From positions 1 to 46,442 of the forward strand of contig NZ_SMJW01000028.1 in NCBI RefSeq assembly GCF_004348335.1: a stretch of DNA of 46,442 nt. Direction: 5' to 3'. Origin of the DNA: Actinomadura bangladeshensis (lineage in GTDB: Bacteria; Actinomycetota; Actinomycetes; Streptosporangiales; Streptosporangiaceae). Position 1 is the stretch's first letter. Every line of letters begins with the position of its first letter. Below the pieces are notes generated by a model. It was not told the DNA's origin and ran no database searches. It saw only the letters and a program-made list of their open reading frames with translations. The position numbers and the translations under genes are program-made. Shown one piece after another: positions 25,476 through 34,844 of this stretch.

Positions 25476-26717
25476 TCAGCGCGACGCCCCGGCGCGCCGC
25501 TTGGCCCAGATGTCGAACGCGACCGCCGCCAGCAGGACGAGGCCCTTGATCAGCATGACCCGCTCGCTCGGCGCGCCGAGCAGCGACATGCCGTTGTTGA
25601 TCACGCCCATGATGAGGCCGCCGGTGATCGCGCCGACCACCTTGCCGACGCCGCCCTGCACGGCCGCGCCGCCGATGAACGCCGCCGCGATCGCGTCCAG
25701 CTCGAACATGTTCCCGGCGGTCGGACCGGCCTGGTTGAGCCGCCCGGCGAACACGATGCCGGCGATGGCCGACAGCACGCCCATGTTGACGAACAGCCAG
25801 AACGACACGGACTTGACCTTGATGCCGGACAGCTTCGCCGCGAGCGGGTTGCCGCCGAGCGCGTACACGTGCCGGCCGAACACGGCCCGGTTCATCACCA
25901 GCGTCGAGCCGAGGACGAGCACGCCCAGCAGCACGAGCACCCACGGCATGTTCTTGAACCGGGCGAGCTGCACGGCCATGAACATGACGACCACGACGCC
26001 GAGGGCGTACCTCAGCACGAACACGGTGAGCGGCTCGACCTTCTGCCCGTAGCGGATGCGCCCCTGCCGGTTCCGCCACCCGAGCCCGGCGTACCCGCCG
26101 ACCAGCGCCAGCGCGACGAGCAGCGTGAACAGGTCGGCGCCGCCGAGCGGCCCGAGCCCGATGTTGCCGAGGTAGCCGGCCAGGAAGCCGTTGGCGATCG
26201 TCCGCACCTCGTCCGGGAACGGGCCGATGCCCTGGTTGCCGAGGACGGTCAGCGTCAGCGCCCGGAACACCAGCATCCCGGCCAGTGTCACGATGAACGA
26301 GGGGATCTCGAAGTAGGCGATCCAGTACCCCTGCCACGCGCCGATCACGGCGCCCGCGAGGATCGTCAGGAGCACCGCCAGCGGCCACGGCACGTGGTGC
26401 TCGACCATCAGCACGGCCGCGATGGCGCCCGTCACCGCGACCACCGACCCCACCGACAGGTCGATGTGCCCGCCGATGATGACCATGATCATCCCGATGG
26501 ACAGGATCAGGATGTAGGAGTTCTGGACGATGATGTTGGAGATGTTCTGCGGCGACAGCAGCTGCCCGTCGGTGAGCACCGCGAACAGCGCGACGATCAG
26601 CCCGAACGCGATGTAGATCCCGCTCTGCCGCAGGTTGACCGGCAGGGTCCGGCCCGGCTTCGGCCGCTCCGCCGGCGGCGGTGACACGGCCTTGTCGGCC
26701 GACGCGACGCTGCTCAT
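25476..26717 (-). CDS. mmsB: Multiple-monosaccharide ABC transporter permease (MmsB/GguB type)
   Basis: The 413-residue membrane protein has about ten hydrophobic helices and the BPD_transp_2 pattern: [23 protein letters not shown] early, [18 protein letters not shown] in the middle and the EAA-like [20 protein letters not shown] near two thirds. It is the transmembrane subunit that passes sugar from the binding protein to the cytoplasm. Its ATG overlaps the mmsA stop (ATGA) and follows GAGGAG. Length and the long cytoplasmic loop fit the MmsB/GguB branch rather than short RbsC proteins. Confidence 0.9.
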   Translation of the reverse strand: MSSVASADKAVSPPPAERPKPGRTLPVNLRQSGIYIAFGLIVALFAVLTDGQLLSPQNISNIIVQNSYILILSIGMIMVIIGGHIDLSVGSVVAVTGAIAAVLMVEHHVPWPLAVLLTILAGAVIGAWQGYWIAYFEIPSFIVTLAGMLVFRALTLTVLGNQGIGPFPDEVRTIANGFLAGYLGNIGLGPLGGADLFTLLVALALVGGYAGLGWRNRQGRIRYGQKVEPLTVFVLRYALGVVVVMFMAVQLARFKNMPWVLVLLGVLVLGSTLVMNRAVFGRHVYALGGNPLAAKLSGIKVKSVSFWLFVNMGVLSAIAGIVFAGRLNQAGPTAGNMFELDAIAAAFIGGAAVQGGVGKVVGAITGGLIMGVINNGMSLLGAPSERVMLIKGLVLLAAVAFDIWAKRRAGASR

Positions 26718-28264
26718 GCTCTGGTCTCCTCGGTCCGGGTCATGTTCTGGGTCATGTACTGCATGAGGCGCTCCGGGGTCGCGTCCGCGCGGCTCACCTC
26801 GCCGGTGATGCGGCCCTCCGCCATCGCGTACAGGCGGTCGCAGATCCCGATCAGCTCGGGCAGCTCGGAGGAGATCACCAGCACCGCGCGGCCCTGGTCG
26901 GCCATCCGGTTGATGATCGAGTAGATCTCGTACTTGGCGCCGACGTCGATGCCGCGGGTCGGCTCGTCCAGGATCAGCACGTCCGCGTCCGTGAAGATCC
27001 ACTTCGACAGGACGACCTTCTGCTGGTTGCCGCCGCTCAGCTGCCCGGCCGGCGTGAGGACGCTCGGCGTCTTGATGTTCATCTCCCCGCGGAACCGCTC
27101 GGCGACCTCGTACTCGCGGTTCTCGTCGACCCAGCCGGCCTTCGCGAGGCCGCGCAGCCCGGCGGCGGAGACGTTGCGCTTGACGTCCTCGATGAGGTTC
27201 AGCCCGTAGGTCTTGCGGTCCTCGGTCGCGTAGGCGAGCCCGTGCCGGATCGCCTCGGTGACCGTCCGGACCGCGATCTCCTTGCCGTCCTTGTAGATCC
27301 GGCCGCTGATCCCGGTGCCGTAGCTGCGGCCGAACACGCTCATGGCGAGCTCGGTCCGGCCCGCGCCCATCAGCCCCGCGAGCCCGACGATCTCGCCGCG
27401 GCGCAGGGTGAGCGCGGCGCGGTCCACGACGACCCGGCCGTGCTGGGTGGGGGAGTGGACGGTCCAGTCCTCGATCCGCAGCACCTCGGCGCCGATGTCG
27501 GGGACGCGGTCGGGGAACCGGTTGTCGAGGTCGCGGCCGACCATCCCGGAGATGATGCGGTCCTCGGAGACGTCGCCGGCCATGTCGAGGGTCTCGATCG
27601 TCCGGCCGTCCCGCAGGATCGTGGTGGAGTCGGCGATCGCGCGGATCTCGTTCAGCTTGTGCGAGATGATCACGCAGGTGATGCCCTCGTCGCGCAGGCC
27701 GCGCAGCAGGTCCAGCAGGTGCGCGGAGTCGGCGTCGTTCAGCGCGGCGGTCGGCTCGTCCAGGATGAGCAGCCGCACCCGCTTCGACAGCGCCTTGGCG
27801 ATCTCCACGAGCTGCTGCTTGCCGACGCCGAGGTCCATCGCCGGTGTCACCGGGTTCTCCTTCAGCCCGACCCGCGCCAGCAGCTCCGCGGCGTCGGCGT
27901 TGGTCCGGTTCCAGTCGATGAGCCCGAACCGGCCGCGGCGCTCGTTGCCGAGGTAGATGTTCTCCGCGATCGACAGGTACGGGCTGAGCGCCAGCTCCTG
28001 GTGGATGATGACGATCCCGCGCTGCTCGCTGTCGCGGATGCCGGAGAACCGGCACGGCTCGCCCTCGAACTCGATGTCGCCGCTGTACTCGCCGTGCGGG
28101 TAGACGCCGGACAGCACCTTCATCAGCGTCGACTTGCCGGCCCCGTTCTCGCCGCAGATCGCGTGGATCTCGCCCCGCCGCACCTCCAGGTTCACGTCCT
28201 GCAGAGCCTTGACCGCGGGGAAGGTCTTGGTGATCCCGCGCATCCGCAGTATCGCGTCGGTCAT
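26714..28264 (-). CDS. mmsA: Multiple-monosaccharide ABC transporter ATP-binding protein (MmsA/GguA type)
   Basis: The 516-residue protein holds two fused ATPase halves, as in all CUT2 sugar importers. The first has Walker [10 protein letters not shown], signature VGKQQLVEI and Walker [12 protein letters not shown]. The second has a degenerate P-loop ([10 protein letters not shown]), signature LSGGNQQKV and [10 protein letters not shown]. It energises sugar import with mmsB and the ChvE-like lipoprotein. The ATG at 28262-28264 follows AAGGAGG by about 4 nt; the longer frame runs into the upstream hairpin and is rejected. Confidence 0.93.
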   Translation of the reverse strand: MTDAILRMRGITKTFPAVKALQDVNLEVRRGEIHAICGENGAGKSTLMKVLSGVYPHGEYSGDIEFEGEPCRFSGIRDSEQRGIVIIHQELALSPYLSIAENIYLGNERRGRFGLIDWNRTNADAAELLARVGLKENPVTPAMDLGVGKQQLVEIAKALSKRVRLLILDEPTAALNDADSAHLLDLLRGLRDEGITCVIISHKLNEIRAIADSTTILRDGRTIETLDMAGDVSEDRIISGMVGRDLDNRFPDRVPDIGAEVLRIEDWTVHSPTQHGRVVVDRAALTLRRGEIVGLAGLMGAGRTELAMSVFGRSYGTGISGRIYKDGKEIAVRTVTEAIRHGLAYATEDRKTYGLNLIEDVKRNVSAAGLRGLAKAGWVDENREYEVAERFRGEMNIKTPSVLTPAGQLSGGNQQKVVLSKWIFTDADVLILDEPTRGIDVGAKYEIYSIINRMADQGRAVLVISSELPELIGICDRLYAMAEGRITGEVSRADATPERLMQYMTQNMTRTEETRA

Positions 28265-28281
28265 GGTCCTCCTTGCGGGGA

Positions 28282-28327
28282 CGGGTGGGGCGGCCCGCCG
28301 CGGAGGTGGCGCGGGCCGCCCCACCCG
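28282..28327. terminator. Hairpin between chvE-like gene and mmsA (partial terminator or mRNA stabiliser)
   Basis: A perfect 17-bp stem (28282-28298 with 28311-28327; arm CGGGTGGGGCGGCCCGC) closes a 12-nt loop. It starts 4 nt after the binding-protein stop and ends 18 nt before the mmsA start. In sugar ABC operons a hairpin here commonly lets more binding protein than membrane subunits be made. That role is inferred by analogy. Confidence 0.7.
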
Positions 28328-28331
28328 GGCG

Positions 28332-29462
28332 TCACTTCAGCTGGGCCTCGGTGTAGTAGCCGGTGTCGATGAGTTCCTTCTTGTAGTTGTCCTTGTTCAC
28401 GATCACCGGGTTGAGCAGGTACGACGGGACGACCTTCACCCCGTTGTCGTAGTCCTTGGTGTTGTTGACCTGGGGCTTGTCGCCCTTCAGCACGGCGTCG
28501 GCCATCTTCACCGTGACGGCGGCGAGCTGCCGGGTGTCCTTGTAGACGGTCGAGTACTGCTCGCCCGCGATGATCGACTTCACCGACGCGACCTCGGCGT
28601 CCTGCCCGGTCACGATGGGGTACGGCTGGCCGGGCGTCCCGTAGCCGTTGGACTTCAGCGCCGACAGGATCCCGATCGACAGGCCGTCGTAGGGGGACAG
28701 GACGCCCTGGACCTTCGTCCCGCCGCCGTAGTAGCGGGTGAGGAGGTCCTCCATGCGCTTCTGCGCGCGCTCGGGCTCCCAGCGGAGCGTCGCGATCGTC
28801 TTGAAGTCGGTCTGGCCGCTCTTGACGACGAGGGTCTTCTTGTCCAGGTACGGCTTCAGGGTGTCCATCGCGCCGTTGTAGAAGAACGAGGAGTTGTTGT
28901 CGTCGGGGGAGCCCGCGAACACCTCGATGTTGAACGGGCCCTTGGCGGTGCCCTCCGAGCCGTCGGCCTTCTTCAGGCCGAGCCCGACGAGCAGGGACGT
29001 CGCCTGCAGCACGCCGACCTTGTAGTTGTCGAAGGTGGCGTAGTAGTCGACGTTCGGGGAGTTGCGGATCAGCCGGTCGTAGGAGATGACCGGGACGCCC
29101 TTGTCGGCCGCCTTCTGCAGCTGCGTCGTCAGCGCCGTGCCGTCGATGGAGGCGATGACCAGCAGCCGGGCGCCCTTGGTGATCTGGTTGTCGATCTGGT
29201 TGGCCTGGGTCGGGATGTCGTTCTCGGCGTACTGGAGGTCGACCTTGTAGCCGAGCTGCTCCAGCTGCTTCTTGAGGTTGTCGCCGTCGTGGATCCAGCG
29301 CTCGGACGAGCGGGTCGGCATCGTGACGCCGATCAGGGCGCCGGCCGCCGGCTTCTTCTCGGCCTTCTCCTTGTCGACGGTCTTCTGCGTCGAGCCGCAC
29401 GCGGTCATGCCGAGCGCGAGGCCGAGGCCCAGCGCCAGGCTGACGAACTTCCTACGCTTCAC
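28332..29462 (-). CDS. chvE: ChvE-like sugar-binding lipoprotein
   Basis: The 376-residue protein begins with a lipoprotein signal peptide ([12 protein letters not shown]...MTAC, lipid-bearing Cys22), so it is tethered outside the membrane. The rest is a type I periplasmic binding fold of the ChvE branch: [43 protein letters not shown] and [12 protein letters not shown]. It captures monosaccharides for MmsA/MmsB; L-arabinose is a likely ligand given the neighbouring ara genes, but this is inference. The start is a GTG at 29460-29462 with GAGGTGAG upstream. It is first in the operon. Confidence 0.9.
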   Translation of the reverse strand: MKRRKFVSLALGLGLALGMTACGSTQKTVDKEKAEKKPAAGALIGVTMPTRSSERWIHDGDNLKKQLEQLGYKVDLQYAENDIPTQANQIDNQITKGARLLVIASIDGTALTTQLQKAADKGVPVISYDRLIRNSPNVDYYATFDNYKVGVLQATSLLVGLGLKKADGSEGTAKGPFNIEVFAGSPDDNNSSFFYNGAMDTLKPYLDKKTLVVKSGQTDFKTIATLRWEPERAQKRMEDLLTRYYGGGTKVQGVLSPYDGLSIGILSALKSNGYGTPGQPYPIVTGQDAEVASVKSIIAGEQYSTVYKDTRQLAAVTVKMADAVLKGDKPQVNNTKDYDNGVKVVPSYLLNPVIVNKDNYKKELIDTGYYTEAQLK

Positions 29463-29501
29463 GTCTCACCTCGGGGGTGGTGCCGGTGTCCCCGGACACA
29501 C

Positions 29502-29527
29502 TGTTACCGGTCACACTGCCATGTCAA
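29502..29527 (-). promoter_or_regulatory. Candidate operator and -35 of the sugar transporter operon
   Basis: TGTTACCGGTCACA (29502-29515) is an inverted repeat with one mismatched pair and a central CG, the shape of LacI-family operators. A perfect TTGACA on the minus strand (29527-29522) lies just upstream of it, toward the chvE-like start. No good -10 is visible at standard spacing, so the promoter call is weaker than the operator. The LacI gene closing this operon is the natural partner. Confidence 0.5.
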
Positions 29528-29600
29528 GGCCCCCCTGGTGCGCTGCGTCACAACCGTGACCTCTTGGCTATACACCTATTTTCCGGGCGGGCATGCGCGA

Positions 29601-29633
29601 GCGAGCCCGCGGCCGGACCGGCCGCGGGCTCGC
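29601..29633. terminator. Strong hairpin, probable terminator of the 29696-29893 gene
   Basis: Sixteen-base arms (GCGAGCCCGCGGCCGG and its complement) around one central A make a near-continuous palindrome. It lies 63 nt beyond the stop of the small minus-strand gene and before the sugar transporter promoter. It would separate the two transcription units. Confidence 0.65.
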
Positions 29634-29695
29634 CAGCTGCGGGTTCGGAAGACAGGCCCGGGAGGGGAGGGGGCGCGTCAGCCGCGGGCCACGGG

Positions 29696-29893
29696 TCAGG
29701 ACTCGCTGAAGTCGTCCCGGGACAGGCCCTTCTCCGCCATCTTGTCCTCCAGCTCGGCGCCGAGTTCGTTGCGCGTGTCCGGGCCCGGCCGGGGCTTCTC
29801 CCGGCCCGCGTCCCGGTCCGGGCCGCCGCCGCGCTTCATCACGACCTGATCGGTGTCGTCGGTCTTCGGCGCGTTCTCCTCAGGCGTGGTCAT
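29696..29893 (-). CDS. Small charged protein, function unknown
   Basis: This is a 65-residue hydrophilic, probably disordered protein rich in Asp, Glu, Lys and Pro. It has a helical C-terminal segment, ELGAELEDKMAEKGLSRDDF. The start could be the ATG at 29891-29893, preceded by GGGGGCAGAG, or a GTG 14 codons upstream (29935). I do not recognise a family. A terminator-like hairpin follows it. Confidence 0.5.
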   Translation of the reverse strand: MTTPEENAPKTDDTDQVVMKRGGGPDRDAGREKPRPGPDTRNELGAELEDKMAEKGLSRDDFSES

Positions 29894-30024
29894 CTCTGCC
29901 CCCGTCTCGTATGGCTTCACAGGTCTGTCCGTCACGGCGGTCGCCGTCGCGGCTCGCCGGCGCGTCCGGCCGTCGCGCTACGGGCTACCCGGGGATGCTC
30001 GCCTCTAACGGCCGGCCGCCCAGG

Positions 30025-30195
30025 TCAGCGGGCCGGGCGGGAGCCGCGGCGGTGGCCGACCCGGATGCCGCTCCACACCAGGTTGATGAGGAACAGCACG
30101 ATGCCGATGATCAGCAGGTAGAACAGGCCGTGCACGACGACGCCGACGATGCCGAGCGCCACCGCGACGAGCAGGATGAACAGGAACAGGGCCAT
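30025..30195 (-). CDS. Small hydrophobic membrane protein (56 residues)
   Basis: Too short for many gene finders, this protein runs MALFLFILLVAVALGIVGVV and onward with two membrane helices (about 3-22 and 26-42). It ends in a basic tail, RVGHRRGSRPAR, which would face the cytoplasm. AGGAAGGA lies about 7 nt before the ATG. Similar small hydrophobic proteins are widespread in actinobacteria without known role. It starts 24 bp after the PRC-barrel gene stop and may share its transcript. Confidence 0.7.
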   Translation of the reverse strand: MALFLFILLVAVALGIVGVVVHGLFYLLIIGIVLFLINLVWSGIRVGHRRGSRPAR

Positions 30196-30219
30196 GGCTC
30201 GATCCTTCCTGGACGCACG

Positions 30220-30573
30220 TCAGCGGCGGGCGAGCCGGCGCTCCTCGGGTGCCGCCTCGTAGGCCAGGTCGTAGTGGGCGAAGACGGCGCTCTCGTCGCC
30301 GGCCGGCAGCTCCCCGTCGGTGCCGATGGCGGGCGCGCCCTTGATCTGCTTCTTCGGGTGCGCGACGCGCAGGTGCTCCGGCCCGACGGTCGCCCCGTCC
30401 AGCGGCGCGAACACGAGCCGCTGCCGCATCGGCATGCCCGTCTTGATGGTGGCGAAGACCGGCTGGTCGGTGAGGGTGTCGACGTAGACGGCCTCCAGCT
30501 CGCCGATCTTGCTGCCGGACTCGTCGATCACCGTCCGGCCGCGCCATTCCCGGATGTCCTCGATCTCGAACAT
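30220..30573 (-). CDS. PRC-barrel domain protein
   Basis: The 117-residue protein starts with a PRC-barrel: FEIEDIREWRGRTVIDESG, GELEAVYVDTLTDQPVFATI and RLVFAPLDGATVGPEHLRVA. An acidic C-terminal tail with an Arg-rich end follows. PRC-barrels occur in RNA processing and photosynthetic proteins and as small stress-related proteins in actinobacteria; no specific role is assigned. It lies 53 bp after the radical SAM gene and may be the fifth gene of the nitroreductase-led operon. Confidence 0.75.
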   Translation of the reverse strand: MFEIEDIREWRGRTVIDESGSKIGELEAVYVDTLTDQPVFATIKTGMPMRQRLVFAPLDGATVGPEHLRVAHPKKQIKGAPAIGTDGELPAGDESAVFAHYDLAYEAAPEERRLARR

Positions 30574-30626
30574 GTCTCGTCCAGCCGTTGTACGGAAAAC
30601 CCCTTCTACGGCGTCATCTACCCAGC

Positions 30627-31877
30627 TCACAGCGGATATGTCGCGGGATCCCGGCTTTCCGGGAGGGGTCCTGGCCGGGCGGGCGCGACCACGCCGTAGG
30701 CGGCGAGTTCCTCCTGGTAGGGGAAGGTGCCGGGGGTATAGGAGCACCACGGCTCGGACGCGAACGGGTCGCCGGACGTGGCGAGGGCCCGCGAGCGGGA
30801 GCCGCCGCAGATCGTCCGGAACTCGCAGGCGCCGCATTTCCCGGTGAGGTTGGCGGGGTCGCGCAGGCCGACGAACAGGGGCGACGTCCGGTAGATGTCG
30901 GGCAGCCGCCCGGTCCGGACGCTGCCCGCCGGGGTGGGCAGGAAACCGCTCGGGTGGACGGTGCCGCGGTGCGAGACGAACACGAACCCGCGCGCGGAGC
31001 CGACGTCCATCGGCGCGCGCCTGGCGCGCCGGAGCGGCAGGTCCAGTTCGGCCAGCCGCCGCCGCAGGCCGGCGTAGAGCGGGCCGAGGCCGAGCGCGGC
31101 CACGTGGTCGGCGCCGTGCCGCCGCAGGATCTCCCGCTGGACGGCGATCCGGCGGAAGTGGTGGGCCTCGGTCGTCCGGGCCGGGATGTGGGCGCCGGCG
31201 TCGTACACGAAGTTGAGGACGTCCTCGACCTCCCGCGGGCCGAGCCCGGGGAGCAGCTTGCCGCGGCCGGTCGGGACGAGCAGGAACGCGCTCCAGGTGA
31301 GCGCCCCCAGTTCGTGGACGATCCGGACGATCTCCGGCAGGTCGGTCAGGTTGTGCCCGGTCACCGTGGTGTTGATCTGCACCTTCAGGCCCAGGTCGCG
31401 GGCGGTCCGCCAGGCGTCGATCGTCCAGCCGTAGACGCCCGGCGTGGCGCGGAAGTCGTCGTGGATCCGCGCGTTCGAGCCGTCCAGGCTGAGCGAGATC
31501 GCCCGCGCGCCCGCGTCCCGCAGCCCGGTGAGGCCGGCCTCGGTGAGCGTCGGCGTGCCCGACGGCGACACCGCGACCGGCAGGCCGATCCGCGAGCCGT
31601 GCCGGACGAGGTCGAGCAGGTCCGGGCGCTGGAACGGGTCGCCGCCGGTGATCACGAACATCGGCGGCGGGCTGCCGAACGAGGCGACCTGCTCCATCAG
31701 GCCGAACGCCTCGGCCGTGCTCAGCTCGCCGGGGTCCCGGTCGGGCCGGGCCTCGGCGCGGCAGTGCCGGCAGGCGAGCGGGCACGCCTGCGTCGCCTCC
31801 CAGATCACGATGAACGGCCGCTCGGCGGTGTCGTGCCGGGGCACGCGGATCTGTTTCACGGTCGCTTCCACGGTCAT
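30627..31877 (-). CDS. Radical SAM/SPASM protein (TIGR04053-like)
   Basis: The 416-residue protein carries the radical SAM cluster motif CPLACRHC (Cys32, 36, 39), followed by VITGGDPFQRPDL for SAM binding. A C-terminal SPASM-type region has CGACEFRTICGG and a further Cys in EPWCSYTPG, for extra Fe-S clusters. It resembles the TIGR04053 group, related to heme-modifying and peptide-modifying enzymes such as NirJ and AhbD. No small precursor peptide gene is evident nearby, so a cofactor or heme-type substrate is as likely as a peptide. It starts 8 bp after the nitronate monooxygenase-like gene. The ribosome site is weak, consistent with coupling to that gene. Confidence 0.88.
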   Translation of the reverse strand: MTVEATVKQIRVPRHDTAERPFIVIWEATQACPLACRHCRAEARPDRDPGELSTAEAFGLMEQVASFGSPPPMFVITGGDPFQRPDLLDLVRHGSRIGLPVAVSPSGTPTLTEAGLTGLRDAGARAISLSLDGSNARIHDDFRATPGVYGWTIDAWRTARDLGLKVQINTTVTGHNLTDLPEIVRIVHELGALTWSAFLLVPTGRGKLLPGLGPREVEDVLNFVYDAGAHIPARTTEAHHFRRIAVQREILRRHGADHVAALGLGPLYAGLRRRLAELDLPLRRARRAPMDVGSARGFVFVSHRGTVHPSGFLPTPAGSVRTGRLPDIYRTSPLFVGLRDPANLTGKCGACEFRTICGGSRSRALATSGDPFASEPWCSYTPGTFPYQEELAAYGVVAPARPGPLPESRDPATYPL

Positions 31878-31884
31878 GGCGGGC

Positions 31885-33297
31885 TCACGTTCGCAGCAGG
31901 TAGTCGATCGCGTCGGCGGCGGTGTAGTCGCCGCCGGTCGCGCGGACGAGGTCGGGCAGGAAGCCGAGGTCCTGGCCGAGGGTCGGCAGCGGCGGCTCGA
32001 CATAGCCGTCGGGCCGGTGCTGGCCGTGGCCGATGTTCGCGACGAGCGCGTTGCACAGGCAGCGGCGCCCGTCGGTCTCCTCGATGGCCCCGCCCTTGCG
32101 GACGTAGGCGTCGATGGGCTCGGCCGGGCAGCGGTAGCCGACCTTCCCGTCCTCCTTCAGGTAGGGGGTGCGGAGGTAGCTCAGGTCGCAGAGGCGGGGG
32201 CGCCTCGTGTAGACGTCCGGCTCGGAGAGCGTGCCGGGCAGCGCGGCGACCTTGAAGGGGAACCCGGTCGGCGAGGCGCGGGGATCGTTGCGGACGCGGA
32301 GGGTGCCGTCCAGCGCGCGGTCGATCAGCTCCTTGCGCAGCCCCGGTTCGAGGCCGGACTCGCGGCACAGCGCGAACACGCTGCCCGCCTGGATGCCGGC
32401 GGCGCCGGCCGCCCGCGCCTCGGCGAGCGTGCCGGGCCGCGCGTAGCCGCCCGCCATCCAGAACGGCAGGCCGAGCGCGGCGACCTTCGCCGGGTCGACC
32501 CGGTCCCGCTGCCCGTAGACCGGCTCGCCGGCCTCGTCCAGGCGCAGCCGCCCGCGCGGCGGCGCGCTGTGCCCGCCCGCGACGGCCGTCTCCAGCACGA
32601 ACCCGTCCGGGCGGGTCACCGGCGACCGGTGCAGGTACAGGGCGAGGACGGACGACGACACGATCGCCAGGAACCGCGGCCGCTTCACCGGGCCGCCGGA
32701 CAGCGACGCCGGGTCGAACGCGAACGGGCGGCCCTCGTCGGCGCCCGCGACCGCCACGGTCACGCGGCCCGGGGACCCGGCGGCCAGCGCGTCCAGCAGC
32801 GCCGGGATCTCGCTCGGGATCCCCGCGCCCATCAGGACGTAGTCGACGCCGGCCAGCATCGCCCCGTAGGCGGCGGCCGGGGTGGCGAGCTGGATCTTCT
32901 CCAGGTAGTTGATCCCGACCGGCCCGCCGTGCCCCTGCTTGGCGAGCCACACCTCGGCGAAGTTCCCGGCGACGGTCAGCTCGTCCCGCGTCCGGTTCGC
33001 CCGCAGGCCGAGCTTCGGCACGGGCCGGAACCGCTGGCCGGGCGCGATCCCGCCCGGCACGAAGTAGCGCTCCAGGATGCGTTCGCCGATCCCCGGCAGC
33101 GGCAGGTGGGCGAGCGCGCGGCGCAGGTGGCCGCCCTCGTCCCCGGCCTGGAGGCCGCGGGCGAGCAGCGCGTCCAGCGCGACCCCGGAGACGACGCCGA
33201 GCTGCCCGGTCCGGGCGACGGCGCTCGCGAGCCGCCACCCGGAGACGCCGGCGCCCATGCCGCCCTGGACGATGCGCGGCCCCGCCGGCTCAGACAT
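31885..33297 (-). CDS. Nitronate monooxygenase-like flavoprotein
   Basis: The 470-residue protein has the FMN-binding TIM-barrel pattern of the 2-nitropropane dioxygenase family: PRIVQGGMGAGVSGWRLA at the N terminus, GVDYVLMGAGIPSEIP, ETAVAGGHSAPPRG and MAGGYARPGTLAEARAAGAAGIQAGS. It is longer than classical nitronate monooxygenases and has a Cys-bearing C-terminal part (YRCPAEP, RRCLCNALVANIG) that could bind metal or a cluster. It overlaps the hemerythrin gene by 8 nt and precedes the radical SAM gene by 8 nt. Activity on nitronates is the family inference; enoyl reduction or another flavin reaction is possible. Confidence 0.8.
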   Translation of the reverse strand: MSEPAGPRIVQGGMGAGVSGWRLASAVARTGQLGVVSGVALDALLARGLQAGDEGGHLRRALAHLPLPGIGERILERYFVPGGIAPGQRFRPVPKLGLRANRTRDELTVAGNFAEVWLAKQGHGGPVGINYLEKIQLATPAAAYGAMLAGVDYVLMGAGIPSEIPALLDALAAGSPGRVTVAVAGADEGRPFAFDPASLSGGPVKRPRFLAIVSSSVLALYLHRSPVTRPDGFVLETAVAGGHSAPPRGRLRLDEAGEPVYGQRDRVDPAKVAALGLPFWMAGGYARPGTLAEARAAGAAGIQAGSVFALCRESGLEPGLRKELIDRALDGTLRVRNDPRASPTGFPFKVAALPGTLSEPDVYTRRPRLCDLSYLRTPYLKEDGKVGYRCPAEPIDAYVRKGGAIEETDGRRCLCNALVANIGHGQHRPDGYVEPPLPTLGQDLGFLPDLVRATGGDYTAADAIDYLLRT

Positions 33298-33787
33298 CCC
33301 GGTCCCGCGCGGTCGCCGCCCACGTCAGCAGGGTCAGGCCGGCGGCGCGCGCGTCGCGCCGGGTCGCCAGGATCGCCTCGACCGTGTCGTCGGGGAGCGT
33401 CTCCACCATGATCGACAGCCCGTCGCAGTCGCTGACGTGGGGCAGGATCTGCCGGGTCAGCGCGATCCCGTGCTCGGCCAGCCGCGGCGTCAGCCGGTCG
33501 TGCTCGGCGAGCCCGTACAGCCGCCGGACGTTGCGGATCGCGCCGTCGTGGTCGGTGAGCAGCTTGGCCACGTACTCGGCGCCGAAGACGGCGACGAGCT
33601 GCGGGTACATCGACTCCTCCTCGTAGCGGAAGTGCGGCCCGGTCGCGGCGTCGACGGCCCGGACCAGCTCGCGCACCCGCTCGGTGTCGCGGAGCCGGAA
33701 CGCCTCCACCAGATCGAGCAGGAGGTCGCGGACACCGCGGTGCTCCGTCCGGAAGACGTCGGTGAACTCTTGGACGAGTGTCGGCAT
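33290..33787 (-). CDS. Hemerythrin-like domain protein
   Basis: The 165-residue four-helix protein has a candidate di-iron ligand set: His16, His52 with Glu56 (HFRYEEE), His80 (DHDGAIRNV) and His117 (LPHVSD). Hemerythrin-like proteins bind or sense oxygen or NO, which suits this neighbourhood. The ATG at 33785-33787 follows AAAGGCG. It starts 25 bp after the nitroreductase stop and overlaps the next gene by 8 nt, so it is co-transcribed. Confidence 0.88.
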   Translation of the reverse strand: MPTLVQEFTDVFRTEHRGVRDLLLDLVEAFRLRDTERVRELVRAVDAATGPHFRYEEESMYPQLVAVFGAEYVAKLLTDHDGAIRNVRRLYGLAEHDRLTPRLAEHGIALTRQILPHVSDCDGLSIMVETLPDDTVEAILATRRDARAAGLTLLTWAATARDRDV

Positions 33788-33812
33788 CGTTCGCCTTTCT
33801 GTGTTCGGGAGA

Positions 33813-34781
33813 TCAGACCCGTTCGAGGACCTCGGGGAACGGGCGGCGGGGCGTGCCGGGCACGGTCGGCCCGTAGCCGAACCGGATGACCGACTGGATG
33901 TGGCCGTGCGGCCGGTCCCCGGCCGTCCTGGCACCGCGCGTGTCCAGGAGCTGGGTGAGCATCGAGGTCGCCACGCCGCGCCGCGCGGCCGTGAGCAGGA
34001 CCCGCTGCAGGGCCTGCCCCGCCCGCAGCCAGTCCTGTGGGCCGTCGCCCCTGGTGAGCAGGACGCCGAGCTGGGGGCGCGCGGAGAAGTCGTCGGCCGC
34101 CCGCCCGGCGGACGCGCCGGCCGCGCCGAAGTCGCGCAGCGGCAGGCCCCGCCCGCTCGGCCGCGGCCCGAACGCGTACCAGGGGACGCCGTCGCCGCGG
34201 GTGCGGTCCGGCGTCCAGCGGGCCAGCTCGGCGAGGTAGCCGGGGTCGGCGGTGAGCTTCGCGTCCGCCGCCGCGATCAGGCTGAGCAGGTACGCCGTGG
34301 TCTGCGGGCCGGGCAGGCTCAGCACCACGCCCTCCTCCCGGGCCGCGGCCGTCAGCTCGTCCCGGACGATCTGCGGCACCCGCCGCTTGCCGAACGGGCC
34401 GCGGTTGGTGCGCCGGTGCGGGATCGCCGCGTACAGCTCCGCCTGGCCCGGCGACGGCATCGTCGCGTCCGCGGCCCGGACGGCCGCCAGCAGCGCCGGC
34501 TGCCGCCCGGCGTCCGGGAGCGGCTCGACCAGCGGCCGGTGCCCGGTCACCCGGATCGCGAGCCGCAGGTTGAACAGCGCGGCGCCGCAGCTGATGTGCA
34601 GGGCCCGGCCGCGCGGGTCGATGACCGGCAGCGCGCGGCCGGTGTCGGCGTGCAGTTCCATGACCGCCGCGTCCTCGTCCAGCCGGAAGAACCAGGGCTG
34701 GGTGTTGTGCACCGACGGCGCCGCGATGGCCGCGGTCACCAGCCGCCGGACCCCCACATGCGTCGCGAACGGATGGGGCAT
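33813..34781 (-). CDS. Acg-family nitroreductase-fold protein
   Basis: The 322-residue protein resembles the Acg/Rv2032 family, members of the mycobacterial DosR dormancy regulon. It shows AAIAAPSVHNTQPWFFRL, HISCGAALFNLRLAIRVTG, PHRRTNRGPF and a C-terminal RRGVATSMLTQLLD. In Acg itself FMN is bound but reductase activity is doubtful, so it may sequester flavin. The ATG has GAGGAGGTG upstream. It heads the minus-strand operon, and two DosR-like boxes lie 64-113 nt upstream. Confidence 0.88.
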   Translation of the reverse strand: MPHPFATHVGVRRLVTAAIAAPSVHNTQPWFFRLDEDAAVMELHADTGRALPVIDPRGRALHISCGAALFNLRLAIRVTGHRPLVEPLPDAGRQPALLAAVRAADATMPSPGQAELYAAIPHRRTNRGPFGKRRVPQIVRDELTAAAREEGVVLSLPGPQTTAYLLSLIAAADAKLTADPGYLAELARWTPDRTRGDGVPWYAFGPRPSGRGLPLRDFGAAGASAGRAADDFSARPQLGVLLTRGDGPQDWLRAGQALQRVLLTAARRGVATSMLTQLLDTRGARTAGDRPHGHIQSVIRFGYGPTVPGTPRRPFPEVLERV

Positions 34782-34844
34782 GCCGCACCTCCTCGTGCTG
34801 CCGCTGTGCCTCCCCAGGCTTCCGCCCGCCCGCTCGGCCGCCCC

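Noticed and set aside
29547..29560. GTCAC-N4-GTGAC inverted repeat upstream of the chvE-like gene, considered as a CRP-type site
   Set aside because: Its arms and spacing do not match TGTGA-N6-TCACA, and five-base arms are expected by chance.
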